DNA of 64,000 nucleotides, from assembly GCA_022483045.1 (NCBI GenBank), contig JAKVOA010000002.1, positions 488,501 to 552,500 on the forward strand, given 5' to 3'. A model generated the notes under the pieces. That model saw only the letters and a program-made list of their open reading frames with translations, was not told the DNA's origin and did no database searches. A program made the position numbers and the translations under genes. This document shows positions 43,794 through 53,530 of this stretch, one piece after another. The first letter of the stretch is position 1. Each line of letters opens with the position of its first letter. This DNA is from Oscillospiraceae bacterium. Lineage in GTDB: Bacteria; Bacillota; Clostridia; Oscillospirales; Acutalibacteraceae.

Positions 43794-45071
43794 ATGAAAA
43801 GAGTCATATCGTTTCTGTTGGCTGCAGCCATGATGACAGGTGCATTCGCCGGATGCGGTCAGTCACAGTCAAGCTCGTCTTCTCAGGCAGCGGGTTCCAC
43901 TGCAGCCTCAGCGGCAGCGTCTGAGAATGTTTCGGGTCAAAGCGTCACAATTACGACATGGAATGAACCGAGCAAAGACGATGCGCTCAACATGTACAAG
44001 CAGGCCGAAAAAGCGACCGGCGTGAAAGTCAATGTTACGGTTATTCCGGAAAGCGACTATTCTTCAAAACTTGGCCAGATGGTTTCCACAAAAGACACTT
44101 CAACCGACATTATGGTTGTCTGGGAAAATGACCTGAAAAATTTCGCCGAGGCAAAGGGCATTGTTTCTCTTGACAGCTATCTTCAGAAATCCACAATCAA
44201 TACAAAAGACTTTATCCCGGCTGTTTCGCAGCTCTCCAGCGGCATGGGTGCAACCTATGGACTTCCCTGGTGCGCAGCTACTGAAATCCTTTACTACAAC
44301 AAGGATATGTTTAAAGCGGCCGGCATTTCTCTGCCGACAAACAACTGGAAATATGATGACTTTAAAGCAGCAGCGAAAAAGCTGACAAAGAACGGCGTAT
44401 ACGGCTGTGCACTGCCAAATACGCAGACTTGGTGGGCAGGCGTTGGCGGAGCGGGCGACAAGATTTATGCCCCCTCCAATGGACAAATGGTCATCGGCAG
44501 CGGCGCAACTTCCTTTATTAAGGACTGCAAGGTAATGGTTGATGCGAAAGAAATGCCTGCACCTTCTTCTGACACAACAGACCTGTTTGCAGCCGGAAAA
44601 GCGGCAATGGCATGGCAGGGCAGCTGGAACATCGGCACGTATGCGGATAAACTCAAGTTTGATTGGGACATTGCTTCTCTTCCTACCAACAAAGTAAAGT
44701 ACAACACCCTGCACACAGGCTTTTATACCATCAATGCCAACAGCAAAAAGCAGACAGCAGCATGGAAAGTCATTGAATACCTGATGAGTGAAGAGGGACA
44801 GACGATTAACTCTAAAGCAAGCGGCAACCCTTCTGCTTTAAAGACCATCGCAAATAAAGGCGCATGGAAAGTAGAGGCCGCCAAAAAGGTGACGAACTGG
44901 GATGCTATTACGGATTCACTGAATTCCGGCATTTTTGGCTATACCTGCCTGCCATCTGGTGTTACGAACAACGCGGTCAGCAAGTTTAACTCTTCACTGC
45001 TTGGGGAGATTACGCCGGCTGATGCAGTCAAGCAGGCTTCAGATTATGCGGCTGAAACCATCGGTTACTGA
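43794..45071 (+). CDS. ABC sugar transporter, substrate-binding lipoprotein
   Basis: 425 residues from ATG 43794. The signal peptide ends in a lipobox (AFAGC, Cys21), then a Ser/Ala-rich linker. The mature domain is an extracellular binding protein of the family-1 (carbohydrate uptake CUT1) type: TTWNEPSKDDALNMYKQ, GLPWCAATEILYYNKDMF, GKAAMAWQGSWNIG. It would capture the sugar for the two permeases downstream. No ATPase is encoded in this operon, as usual for CUT1 importers that share MsmX-type ATPases. The ligand is inferred as an L-arabinofuranose-containing oligosaccharide from the GH127 gene. Confidence 0.9.
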   Translation: MKRVISFLLAAAMMTGAFAGCGQSQSSSSSQAAGSTAASAAASENVSGQSVTITTWNEPSKDDALNMYKQAEKATGVKVNVTVIPESDYSSKLGQMVSTKDTSTDIMVVWENDLKNFAEAKGIVSLDSYLQKSTINTKDFIPAVSQLSSGMGATYGLPWCAATEILYYNKDMFKAAGISLPTNNWKYDDFKAAAKKLTKNGVYGCALPNTQTWWAGVGGAGDKIYAPSNGQMVIGSGATSFIKDCKVMVDAKEMPAPSSDTTDLFAAGKAAMAWQGSWNIGTYADKLKFDWDIASLPTNKVKYNTLHTGFYTINANSKKQTAAWKVIEYLMSEEGQTINSKASGNPSALKTIANKGAWKVEAAKKVTNWDAITDSLNSGIFGYTCLPSGVTNNAVSKFNSSLLGEITPADAVKQASDYAAETIGY

Positions 45072-45108
45072 TTCGTAAAAAACTGAGAATTTATAGTTCA
45101 GTGAAAAG

Positions 45109-45139
45109 ATGCTTCCGAGCACCGCTCGGAAGCATTTTC
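45109..45139 (+). promoter_or_regulatory. Intercistronic hairpin between binding-protein and permease genes
   Basis: ATGCTTCCGAGC (45109-45120) pairs perfectly with GCTCGGAAGCAT (45124-45135) around a 3-nt loop, followed by TTTCT. It can act as a partial terminator or a 3' stabiliser, giving more binding protein than permease, a common design in such operons. Confidence 0.7.
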
Positions 45140-45156
45140 TCAGAAAGGAGAGCATT

Positions 45157-46053
45157 ATGCGGCGACAAAGATCAGACAGCAGGTCAGCGTATGTCTTTAT
45201 TTTGCCGTGGCTCATCGGTTTCCTCTGCTTTACGCTGTTCCCCATCGTTTTCATGGTTCAGCAGAGCTTGACGAACCGAAAGCTCAATGGTGTATCAAAA
45301 TTTATCGGTTTGGCAAACTACAAAAATATGTTTAAGAGTGCGGTCTTTTGGAACTCTTTTCGGGTAACGATTCTATTTACGGTAGTAATGGTTGTGGTAA
45401 CGACCGTATGGGCTGTGATTTTGGCTCTGCTGCTCAACCGAAAACAGAAATTCAACAGTATCTTTCAGTTCTGCTACTTCCTGCCCTCTGTAGTACCTAC
45501 AGTTGCGCTGGCCTATGCTTTTAGGACCATCTTTGGCAAGAATGCCGGCCTTTTCAACAACATTCTTTCGACCTTCATGGGGCATACTGTAGAAATAAAC
45601 TGGCTTTATCAAAAGAACACCGTCTATTTTGTGGTATTCTTCATTACGCTGTTCACCTATGGCACCGGGCAGATGATGCTGATTTTCCGCTCCGGCTTGG
45701 CCGATGTTCCCCAGGAACTTTACGAAGCGAGCAGCCTGGACGGCGCCACTTTCCTGCAGAAGTTTTTTCATATTACACTGCCGATGATTTCTCCGCTCAT
45801 TCTGTTTAATGCGGTCAGCGGCTGTGTAAGCGCACTGAACGGCTCTTTCGCATTGCTGTATCCTTTAACCAGTGAAAACGGCGACCCCAACGGAATGACC
45901 CAGGTGCTGAGTCTTTTGATTTACAAAGAAGCATTCAGTAATATGAAGGTTGGCTATGCCTGTGCTTTGTCTGTTGTGCTGTTCCTGGTTGCGGCTGCCT
46001 TTGGCGGGCTGATCTTTGGCATCTCTAAAAAGACAGTATATTATGAAGACTAA
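45157..46053 (+). CDS. ABC sugar transporter permease (MalF-like)
   Basis: 298 residues from ATG 45157 (AAAGGAGA upstream). Six membrane segments; the EAA coupling loop reads ELYEASSLDGATFLQKFFHITLP (residues about 185-208), where the ATPase docks. The first helix begins YVFILPWLIGFLCF. CUT1 family, heterodimer with the next permease. Confidence 0.94.
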   Translation: MRRQRSDSRSAYVFILPWLIGFLCFTLFPIVFMVQQSLTNRKLNGVSKFIGLANYKNMFKSAVFWNSFRVTILFTVVMVVVTTVWAVILALLLNRKQKFNSIFQFCYFLPSVVPTVALAYAFRTIFGKNAGLFNNILSTFMGHTVEINWLYQKNTVYFVVFFITLFTYGTGQMMLIFRSGLADVPQELYEASSLDGATFLQKFFHITLPMISPLILFNAVSGCVSALNGSFALLYPLTSENGDPNGMTQVLSLLIYKEAFSNMKVGYACALSVVLFLVAAAFGGLIFGISKKTVYYED

Positions 46054-46065
46054 GTGGGTGAGATC

Positions 46066-46914
46066 ATGAAATCTACTCGTACAAAGGCGCGTCTGTGTTC
46101 TTTCGGGCTTTATCTTTTAAAAATTCTTGTAGCACTGATTATGTTTACGCCGATTATCTGGATTTTGACGGGCGGCTTCAAGACTTTGACGGAATTCACA
46201 ACGACTGCAAATCTGTTTCCGGCGCAGCCCACCCTGGAAAATTATCAATATATCTTTCAGCACAGCCATATCTGGCGGTATATGGGCAACACGTTTCTCT
46301 TGATGTTTGGCGCGACCATCGGCACACTGCTGTCCTCCGCTTTGGTAGCCTATCCTTTGGCAAGGATGGATTTTAAGGGGAAGAAACTGATTTTCTCTAT
46401 TATTATTGCCACCATGCTAATTCCAAACATTGCGCTGATTATTCCGCAGTACATCATGTTTGGCAAAATCGGCTGGCTCGATTCTCTGCTGCCGATGATT
46501 ATTCCGGCATGGTTTGCCTACCCGTACAATGTGTTCCTTTTCAGGCAGTTCTTCCGCTCTATTCCAAAAGAACTGGACGAAGCGGCCATTATTGATGGCT
46601 GCACCCGCCCGCAGGTCTTTTTCAAGGTGATTCTGCCCATCAGCAAACCGACAACCGTAACCATCGGCATTCTCTCCTGTGTGTTCTGGTGGAATGAATT
46701 GACACAGCCTGTCTTTTATATCAACAGCGACCAGTGGAGGACGATGACTATTGCATTGATGACCAGCTTCATGTATACTTCAGGTAATGCATTTGTTATA
46801 AATTGGGCGTCTATTATGGCTGCTTCCACCTTTATGCTCATTCCGCCAATGCTCCTTTACGCATTCGGTTCCAAGTACCTTGTGGGTGGAATTAAAACAA
46901 GCGGTCTGAAATAA
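46066..46914 (+). CDS. ABC sugar transporter permease (MalG-like)
   Basis: 282 residues from ATG 46066, with GGGTGAG upstream. Six membrane segments; the EAA loop is ELDEAAIIDGCTRPQVFFKV followed by ILPISKP, and the C-terminus ends in KYLVGGIKTSGLK, typical of MalG-like subunits. The first periplasmic loop (GGFKTLTEFTT) is also characteristic. It starts 12 nt after the partner permease gene. Confidence 0.95.
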   Translation: MKSTRTKARLCSFGLYLLKILVALIMFTPIIWILTGGFKTLTEFTTTANLFPAQPTLENYQYIFQHSHIWRYMGNTFLLMFGATIGTLLSSALVAYPLARMDFKGKKLIFSIIIATMLIPNIALIIPQYIMFGKIGWLDSLLPMIIPAWFAYPYNVFLFRQFFRSIPKELDEAAIIDGCTRPQVFFKVILPISKPTTVTIGILSCVFWWNELTQPVFYINSDQWRTMTIALMTSFMYTSGNAFVINWASIMAASTFMLIPPMLLYAFGSKYLVGGIKTSGLK

Positions 46915-46954
46915 ACAAATGTAAAGAAAACCTTACCCGAAGGAGAAATCCTAT

Positions 46955-47989
46955 ATGACACTGAAAGAAATTGCAGAACGCGCCGGGGTTTCCACTGCGA
47001 CGGTCTCTTATGTCTTAAACGGCTCGCCGAAAATAGGGGAAGAAACGCGCCGCCGAGTGGAAAAAATCATCAAGGAGGCGGGGTACCATTCCAATTTCCT
47101 TGCACAGGGGCTGCGCACGAACAAAACCTATCTTGTAGGTGTCATTGTAGAGGATATTACAGTTCGTCACATGCCCTATATTATCGACGGTATCAATGAG
47201 GCGGCAGACAAAACCAGCTATGAAATCCTGCTGAGCAATCTGCGTCTGCTCAGCAAAATTGAATCGCAGTTTGAGCACATCTCAAAATTTCAAAAAGATA
47301 TCGATAAAGCGGTTGATACCCTGATGCACATGCAGGTGGACGGCATCATTTATGTCGGCATGCACGACCGCATGATTCGCGATGTCCTGCACGATGTTGA
47401 CAAGCCGGTTGTGTACTGCTACTGCTATACATACGGCGAGGGTTCTTCTGTTGGCTACAGCAATGAAAAAGTCGCTTTTGAGCTGACCAATGAATTTATC
47501 CACAAAGGGCACCGCCGTTTTGGTATTATGAAAGGTGCAGAGTCATCAGAGCCCTGTCAGCTGCGTATGAAGGGCATCAAGACGGCACTGGATGAAGCGG
47601 GCGTTGTACTGGACCCCGCGGCAGTCAAAGTTGGCGACTGGCAGTACAGTACTGCAAAAAAGGCGGCAACAGAGCTTTTGCAGCAGAACGACAATCTGGA
47701 CGCAGTGATTGCGATGAATGATGATATGGCTGTCGGCTGTATGGACGCTGCGCGAAAGCTCGGCATCTCTGTTCCGCAGGACCTTTCTCTGAGCGGATTC
47801 GATAACTCTGCCATCATTCAGTATGTGACACCGCGTATTACCACGGTAGACCGCCCCCTGCGCGAAATGGGCGCAAGGGCAATGGAACTTCTAATAGATA
47901 AAATGGAGAAAAAGACAAACGAAGATATCAATATTACACTGCCGTGCCGGATTATCGAGGGAGACTCGATTCGAGATATAAAGGACTGA
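46955..47989 (+). CDS. LacI-family transcriptional regulator
   Basis: 344 residues. The N-terminal helix-turn-helix and hinge are clear: LKEIAERAGVSTATVSYVLN, GSPKIGEETRRRV, ALGL-type hinge region (FLAQGLRTNKTYLVGVI), then a periplasmic-binding-protein-like sensor domain (VDGIIYVGMHD, AMNDDMAVGCMDAARKLG, LSGFDNSAII, TTVDRPLREMG). It follows the permeases by 40 nt and precedes GH127 by 5 nt, so it is co-transcribed with its likely targets and probably autoregulated through the operators at 43674 and 43742. Confidence 0.93.
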   Translation: MTLKEIAERAGVSTATVSYVLNGSPKIGEETRRRVEKIIKEAGYHSNFLAQGLRTNKTYLVGVIVEDITVRHMPYIIDGINEAADKTSYEILLSNLRLLSKIESQFEHISKFQKDIDKAVDTLMHMQVDGIIYVGMHDRMIRDVLHDVDKPVVYCYCYTYGEGSSVGYSNEKVAFELTNEFIHKGHRRFGIMKGAESSEPCQLRMKGIKTALDEAGVVLDPAAVKVGDWQYSTAKKAATELLQQNDNLDAVIAMNDDMAVGCMDAARKLGISVPQDLSLSGFDNSAIIQYVTPRITTVDRPLREMGARAMELLIDKMEKKTNEDINITLPCRIIEGDSIRDIKD

Positions 47990-47994
47990 AACCT

Positions 47995-49938
47995 ATGGAA
48001 TCACAACGTTTAACAAACATGAAGCTCTCAGATATTACGATTAACGACCCGTTTTGGAATCATTATATTGATTTGGTGGAAACCGTTATTCTGCCATTTC
48101 AGTGGAAACTGATTAACGACCAGGTAGAGGGCGCTGAAAAAAGTTACTGCATGCAGAATTTTCGAGTTGCGTGCGGCGATGAAAAAGGCGGGCACAGCGG
48201 AACGGTGTTTCAGGATACGGACGTTGCCAAATGGCTGGAGGCAGTGGCCTATACCATTGCCAAAAAGCCAAACAGCCAGCTGGAAAAGCTGGCAGACAGT
48301 GCAGTAGACCTTATCAGCAGAGCACAGTGCCCCGACGGCTATTTGGATACGTACTATATCATTACAAAAAAGAAGCGCTGGTCGGATCTTTACGAGGGAC
48401 ATGAACTATACACAGCCGGCCATATGATAGAGGCAGCGGTTGCCTATTATGAGGCGACCGGAAAGCGGAAGCTTTTGGATACTGTCTGCCGGCTGGCAGA
48501 CTGCATCTGCAGGACCTTTGGCACGGAAAAAGGCAGGCTGCACGGCTACCCGGGCCACCCGGAAATTGAGCTTGCGCTGGTGCGGTTGTACCGGGTCACC
48601 AAGGAAAAGCGCTATCTTGATTTAGCCGATTATTTTATTCACGAAAGAGGCAGAAAGCCCTGCTGGTTTTTGGGCGAAGACTGCAGAAAGAGCGGAGATT
48701 ATATTTTCCGTGAGTTTGCTGATTTCGGCCTGGACTACATGATGGCGCAGAAGCCGCTGCAGGAGCAGACAACAGCAGAGGGACATGCGGTCCGTGCGGT
48801 TTACCTGATGAGCGGCATGGCAGACGTCGCTTATGAAACGCGGGACAGCAAGCTGCTGAAGCAATGCGAGACTTTGTGGGACAACATTACCCAAAAGCGC
48901 ATGTACATCACAGGCAGTATCGGATCGGCGGCCTATGGGGAGCGCTTTACTTGTGACTATGACCTGCCGAATAATACAAATTACTCAGAATCCTGTGCGA
49001 CGATTGGACTTGCGCAGTTTTCCAACCGAATGTTTCAAATTACGCATAGCGGGAAGTACATGGATACCGTAGAGCAGGCCTTTTACAATACTCTGCTCGC
49101 CGGCATTGCCCTTGACGGCAAGCATTTCTTTTATGTAAATCCGCTGGAAGTTACCCCGGAAGTAGCAGAACACAACCCGACCATGAGGCACATTAAGACC
49201 GTGCGGCAGCAATGGTTTGGTGTGGCGTGCTGTCCCCCAAATATCGCGCGCACGCTTGCTTCCCTGAGCAACTATATTTATGCGTACAACGAAGATACAC
49301 TTTATGTAAATCTATTTATCCAAAGCGAAGTAAAGGCAGCGGGCCGCCGGTTTCGCCTTTCTGCAGATTACCCGGCAAGCGGAAAAATTGAGATTACAGC
49401 CGAAGATGCGGGCAGCGGGCCGTTTTGCCTAGCGGTGCGCAAGCCCGGCTATGTGCAGAAGTACCAAGTGCTGCTCAACGGCAGAGAGTGCACCTGTCAG
49501 GAACGGGACGGCTGCATTTATACGGTACACAGCTGGCAAAAAGGCGATGTGCTGTCTGTTGATTTTGATGTTCCTTTCCGCTTCGTTTACTGCAATCCAC
49601 AGTGCGGCGACAACATCGGCAAAACAGCGTTAATGAAAGGGCCGGTTGCCTACTGCTTGGAAGAAGCAGACAATGGCCGGCACTTGGCGGGGGTCTATGC
49701 GGATACCCAAAAGCCAGTGAAGAAAACGGTTGTGCCGGACATTCCAAAAGAAGCAGAAGGTGCCATTTTCAGCGGGAAAAGAGCCGCTGTGTCAGAGGCT
49801 GAAAATCAGCCTCTCTATGGTTCGGAAAAGCCAGCGTATCAGGACTGTACCTTGACGGCTGTTCCGTATGCGCTTTGGAATAACCGCGGAAAAGGGGAAA
49901 TGCGTGTATGGCTCAATGACCTGCACCCGAATCGGTAG
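47995..49938 (+). CDS. GH127 beta-L-arabinofuranosidase
   Basis: 647 residues from ATG 47995 (AAAGGA upstream). The metal-cysteine active site of HypBA1 can be read with matching spacing: acid/base Glu316 (YGER), then Glu332 and Cys334 (SESCA), and Cys412-Cys413 (GVACCPPN), where the second set of Cys holds Zn and one is the nucleophile in the characterised enzyme. The (alpha/alpha)6 barrel spans about 1-430, followed by beta domains. No signal peptide: it cleaves imported beta-L-arabinofuranosides, such as fragments of plant hydroxyproline-rich glycoproteins. Specificity within GH127 is inferred. Confidence 0.92.
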   Translation: MESQRLTNMKLSDITINDPFWNHYIDLVETVILPFQWKLINDQVEGAEKSYCMQNFRVACGDEKGGHSGTVFQDTDVAKWLEAVAYTIAKKPNSQLEKLADSAVDLISRAQCPDGYLDTYYIITKKKRWSDLYEGHELYTAGHMIEAAVAYYEATGKRKLLDTVCRLADCICRTFGTEKGRLHGYPGHPEIELALVRLYRVTKEKRYLDLADYFIHERGRKPCWFLGEDCRKSGDYIFREFADFGLDYMMAQKPLQEQTTAEGHAVRAVYLMSGMADVAYETRDSKLLKQCETLWDNITQKRMYITGSIGSAAYGERFTCDYDLPNNTNYSESCATIGLAQFSNRMFQITHSGKYMDTVEQAFYNTLLAGIALDGKHFFYVNPLEVTPEVAEHNPTMRHIKTVRQQWFGVACCPPNIARTLASLSNYIYAYNEDTLYVNLFIQSEVKAAGRRFRLSADYPASGKIEITAEDAGSGPFCLAVRKPGYVQKYQVLLNGRECTCQERDGCIYTVHSWQKGDVLSVDFDVPFRFVYCNPQCGDNIGKTALMKGPVAYCLEEADNGRHLAGVYADTQKPVKKTVVPDIPKEAEGAIFSGKRAAVSEAENQPLYGSEKPAYQDCTLTAVPYALWNNRGKGEMRVWLNDLHPNR

Positions 49939-50225
49939 CCCCCAGCTATAAAGCATCAGACTGTAAAAAACACTTCCGGCCGCTGCAGCGTGCTGCCGCG
50001 GAACGGTACAAAAATATGCTCCCTTGATAGGTGACAGTGACAGCAAGCACTGCTGACTAGGAAGGGAGCATTTCTGCGACTGCTTTTCTGTCTGTTTCCC
50101 ATGTCCTTTCTCATAAAATCTCGCTCAAGGTATTGTTTTTCTGGGCAGTGCTGCTCTTTGTGTTGCAGTGTAGAGCAGCTGTCCCTTTCCTATCTACAAC
50201 TCAAACAAAAAAATGACTTTACAGA
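49939..50225. other. Intergenic region with a large hairpin
   Basis: No gene. ATGCTCCCTT (50016-50025) pairs with AAGGGAGCAT (50062-50071), enclosing a further CAGTG/CACTG stem (50035-50039, 50048-50052). On the minus strand the outer stem is followed by ATATTTTTG, so it can serve as a leftward terminator; on the plus strand the T tract is poor. The remaining ~150 nt show nothing recognised. Confidence 0.5.
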
Positions 50226-50269
50226 AAGACACGGACTGCCGCGGGAATATACACCGTGACAGTCCGTAT
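50226..50269 (-). terminator. Terminator of the desulfoferrodoxin gene
   Basis: On the minus strand ACGGACTGTCACGG pairs imperfectly with CCGCGGCAGTCCGT, followed by a T-rich stretch, starting 5 nt after the stop codon. Confidence 0.7.
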
Positions 50270-50274
50270 CTAAT

Positions 50275-50649
50275 TCATACAGCTGCTTTCCAAAGGCCGT
50301 GCAGGTTACAGTAAGCATAGGCTGCAACGGGCGCATCGTCTTCAGTAAGCAGAAAAGCAGCTTCCGGGGCATCGCCTGGCTGCAGAGCTTTGCGCTGCAG
50401 ACCTTTTTTGGTCTCCAGAGCAATCCACTGAATGTAGTGCTTTTCAAGCATGGGGTGGGCTGTGCTGCCGACAGACACGGTCACTTTTCCGCCTGCTGTG
50501 CGGATGACAGGAACGTGCTTTTCCACAGCGGCATCTGTTGTATTTGGCTCAAGCTTTTTCATCTTTTGTCCGCAGCACGTCAGCGGCGTACCTTTGTTTA
50601 CGACATAAGTTACAATATTTCCGCAGCGTTCACAAATGTAAAAATCCAT
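50275..50649 (-). CDS. dfx: Desulfoferrodoxin / superoxide reductase
   Basis: 124 residues from ATG 50649 (AAAGG at 9 nt; the ATG at 50658 abuts that site). The N-terminal desulforedoxin domain has a four-Cys rubredoxin-like site (CERCGN, CCGQKM). The C-terminal SOR domain carries the Fe(His)4Cys centre: EKHVPV, HPMLEKHYIQW and YCNLHGLW. It reduces superoxide to peroxide without making oxygen and marks an anaerobic lifestyle. It stands as a single gene. Confidence 0.95.
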   Translation of the reverse strand: MDFYICERCGNIVTYVVNKGTPLTCCGQKMKKLEPNTTDAAVEKHVPVIRTAGGKVTVSVGSTAHPMLEKHYIQWIALETKKGLQRKALQPGDAPEAAFLLTEDDAPVAAYAYCNLHGLWKAAV

Positions 50650-50771
50650 AGCTGACATCCTTTCTGTTTTGTAAAAATATTGATGATAGAGATTCTTTGT
50701 ACAGTATAAATAAAAATATAGAAAAAATCAATGAAAAATCAGAAAATAAGTTAAAAAATATTGTGAATGGG

Positions 50772-51770
50772 TTACAGACAGCTGTAGACTTTGACAGCAT
50801 CTTTGATATGGGCGCCGTTTGCTACAGCATGCGCGGTGACAAGAATGTACTCTTTTCCGTTTATATTAGCGAGGCTGGCAAGGCAGTGCCCCGCTTTGTT
50901 GGTGTAGCCGGTTTTGCCGCCCAGGATTTTTCCATTGGGAAGGGCAGTGCTGTATTTGCTGCCGAAGAGTGTGCTAGTGAGTGTTATGCTTTTTGACTGG
51001 CTGGTGCCGAGGGAATCTGTTGTGTGTGAATGTGCTGTAAAGATTTTGCGAAATGTAGAGTCCTGCAGAGCGTAGTCCAGCAGTAGGGCAATGTCTTTTG
51101 CGGTGGAGTAGTGTTTGGCGTTGGGCAGGCCGGTTGAGTTGGCAAAGTGTGTGCTGGTCATGCCGATCTTTTTCGCCTGCTGGTTCATTAAGTCGGCAAA
51201 GTTTGTCTCAGAGCCGGCCACGTCGCGTGCGAGGGCGATACAGCATTCGCCGCCGCTTGGCAGCAGGGCACCGTACATCAGGTCAATGGCTTTTATTCGT
51301 TGGCCAGACTGGAAGCCAGCCAGAGAAGCGTCCTGCTTTTGGGCATACGCCAAAATATCACTGGTCATTTCGATTCTGTGGTTTAAAAAGGGCATTTTCT
51401 GCAGAGCAACCAGTACTGTCATGATTTTTGTCATAGAAGCAGGGTAAATGCGCTGTGTGCTGTTTTTGTCCATTAGAATTTGTCCGTCCTGCCGGCGCAC
51501 CAAGACAGCATAGCTGCTGGTGAGTCCTTTTGCAGAAACCTGCCCGCTGCTCGTTTGGGAGAAAGAGACAGAAGACAGGTGACTGCGCTGCTGACAGACA
51601 AAAAGCGGCAGGAAGATCTGCCAGACCAGCACAATGATTAAAAGAAGAATGAGGAGACCAGCCAGCAGGCGGTGCCTTTTGTGCGGGCGCCGGCGCCTGC
51701 CTGCCGGCCGGTGTGCCGGCGGCGCTCTTCGGCTGTCTGCATAGCGGACAGAAGAACGTCTTTGCTGCAT
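50772..51770 (-). CDS. D-alanyl-D-alanine carboxypeptidase (S11, DacA/DacF family)
   Basis: 332 residues from ATG 51770 (AAAGG upstream). A very basic cytoplasmic N-terminus (RRRRPHKRHR) precedes one membrane anchor (about 38-58); the catalytic domain is extracytoplasmic. Active-site motifs are SMTK (SxxK), PSGGECC at the SxN position (Gly instead of Asn, as in some clostridial members) and KTGYT. The usual C-terminal beta domain and amphipathic anchor of DacA are absent; the N-terminal anchor replaces them. It trims pentapeptides in peptidoglycan. Confidence 0.9.
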   Translation of the reverse strand: MQQRRSSVRYADSRRAPPAHRPAGRRRRPHKRHRLLAGLLILLLIIVLVWQIFLPLFVCQQRSHLSSVSFSQTSSGQVSAKGLTSSYAVLVRRQDGQILMDKNSTQRIYPASMTKIMTVLVALQKMPFLNHRIEMTSDILAYAQKQDASLAGFQSGQRIKAIDLMYGALLPSGGECCIALARDVAGSETNFADLMNQQAKKIGMTSTHFANSTGLPNAKHYSTAKDIALLLDYALQDSTFRKIFTAHSHTTDSLGTSQSKSITLTSTLFGSKYSTALPNGKILGGKTGYTNKAGHCLASLANINGKEYILVTAHAVANGAHIKDAVKVYSCL

Positions 51771-51889
51771 AATGTACGACCTTTCGTGCAAAATCAATTC
51801 TTTTATGTGTCTTTTCCTGTTGTATTGTAACATGGAGAGAATTGTGTGTAAAGCTTATGTGCTTTCCATTTCCCAGTCCCATTTCCGTA

Positions 51890-51919
51890 TACAGAAAGCC
51901 CCCAGCAACCGCCGGGGGC
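51890..51919 (-). terminator. Terminator of the MATE gene
   Basis: On the minus strand GCCCCC (51914-51919) pairs with GGGGGC (51898-51903), with a 10-nt GC-rich loop, followed by TTTCTGT, about 60 nt after the MATE stop codon. Confidence 0.65.
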
Positions 51920-51976
51920 AGGCAATCAAATATAGGCGGATACAGAAATTTACAAAAGCAGGTTTCTTCGCAAAGG

Positions 51977-53332
51977 TTAGATGACCTTGTGGGAGAGCCA
52001 TTTGCGGCTGTGAAAACGCAGCGCAAAGAAGATGCCGCGCACGGTCCAGTCGGTAAACATGCCGATCCAGACAGCAAGCGGCCCCATGTGGAATGTCCGG
52101 ACCAGGAAAATGCAGAGGGCCACGCGGCATACCCACATGCTGATACAGGAAACAATCATGGAAAAACGGACATCTCCGGCTGCGCGCATCCCATAAGCCG
52201 GAATAAATGCCCAAATCCAGACAATCGGCTTTACGATGGTAATGTAAGTTGTAAGGCGGTAACACAGCGCTGCACTGCTGCTTTCCATGTGGCCGATGCC
52301 GGTGATAACCGGAGTTAAAACCCAGAAAAGCAGACAGCCCGCCGCCAAGACGATTTCAGCAAACCAAGACAGCCGCTTGATGGACTGCACAGCTTCTTTT
52401 TTGTGCCCGGCGCCCAGGCATTCCCCGACCACTGTCATCATTCCAATCCCTACACCGGAAGCGGCAATGCCACTCAGGTTTTCAATGGTGTTGGTCATGG
52501 CCTGCGCAGCAATGGCAACCGTGCCCATGGTCGAAACAGTGGACTGTACAGCGAGCTTGCCAAATTGAAACATGCTGTTTTCGATGCCGGAGGGAACGCC
52601 AATCCGCAGGATTCGCTTAATAATCGGAAAGTCGGGGCGAATGCGCAGGTAATTCCGTACCGAAACAAGCAGGTTTTCATTGCGCAGAAACAGCAGGATA
52701 AAAATGGCCCCGAATATTCTGGAAACCAGTGTTGGCACTGCGCAGCCGGCAACGCCCTGATGCAGCACAAAAATGCCTACCGCATTTCCAGCAATATTCA
52801 TCATGTTGGAAAGAACGGCCGCGACAAGCGGCAGCCGTGTGTTTGCCTGCGAGCGAAACACAGCCGAGCCAGAGTCATAAAGCGCAATAAACGGATAGGA
52901 AAGCGCTGTATAGAAAAAATACGTTTGCGCGTCTGCCATGATTTTTTCGTCTACCTGACCGAAAAGAAAGGACAGCAGCGGCGCTCTGACAGACATTAAA
53001 ATAACTGTCAGCAAAAGAGAAATAAACAAAACAGAGAGCAAAAGCTGGCGCGCTGCGTGCTTTGCGTCTTCATAGCGTTCGCTGCCCACGTAGTGAGAGC
53101 AGACAATGGCACCGCCCGTGGTAAGGGCAGCAAATGCCTGTATCACCAGGGTGTTGAGGGAATCAACAAGCGAAACGGCCGAAATGGCTTCTGACCCGAC
53201 ATTGCTGACCATAATCGTGTCGACAGTGCCCATTAAAGCAGTTAAAATCTGCTCTGCCATCACGGGAATCAGCAGCCGCAGCAGACTTTTCCTACTGAAA
53301 AGAGGCGGGCTTTCCTGTACAGTATCTTTCAC
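51977..53332 (-). CDS. MATE-family efflux transporter
   Basis: About 451 residues with twelve membrane segments in two six-helix halves. The N-terminal half has MGTVDTIMVSNVGSEAISAVSLVDSL and the second half RIGVPSGIENSMFQFGKL, both typical of MATE/NorM-type cation-coupled exporters. The start is uncertain: GTG 53332 sits 12 nt after AGGAG, TTG 53341 sits 3 nt after it, and TTG 53365 is also open. The substrate is not inferable. Confidence 0.88.
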   Translation of the reverse strand: MKDTVQESPPLFSRKSLLRLLIPVMAEQILTALMGTVDTIMVSNVGSEAISAVSLVDSLNTLVIQAFAALTTGGAIVCSHYVGSERYEDAKHAARQLLLSVLFISLLLTVILMSVRAPLLSFLFGQVDEKIMADAQTYFFYTALSYPFIALYDSGSAVFRSQANTRLPLVAAVLSNMMNIAGNAVGIFVLHQGVAGCAVPTLVSRIFGAIFILLFLRNENLLVSVRNYLRIRPDFPIIKRILRIGVPSGIENSMFQFGKLAVQSTVSTMGTVAIAAQAMTNTIENLSGIAASGVGIGMMTVVGECLGAGHKKEAVQSIKRLSWFAEIVLAAGCLLFWVLTPVITGIGHMESSSAALCYRLTTYITIVKPIVWIWAFIPAYGMRAAGDVRFSMIVSCISMWVCRVALCIFLVRTFHMGPLAVWIGMFTDWTVRGIFFALRFHSRKWLSHKVI

Positions 53333-53530
53333 TTTATTCAAATACTCCTGTATGATGTATTTCAAAAAAGGACTTTGTCGAGTATACCATTCTGTACCCG
53401 AAAGTGCAACTTTGCGGGGTGTAAGCGGCCGAAAATCATTTTCAGCAGAACAATTCTGTTTAAGGCGGCGGAGAAAAGTACCTGAACCTGCTGCAGACAG
53501 GGGTGGCAGGGCTTTTTCACACCATAAAGA

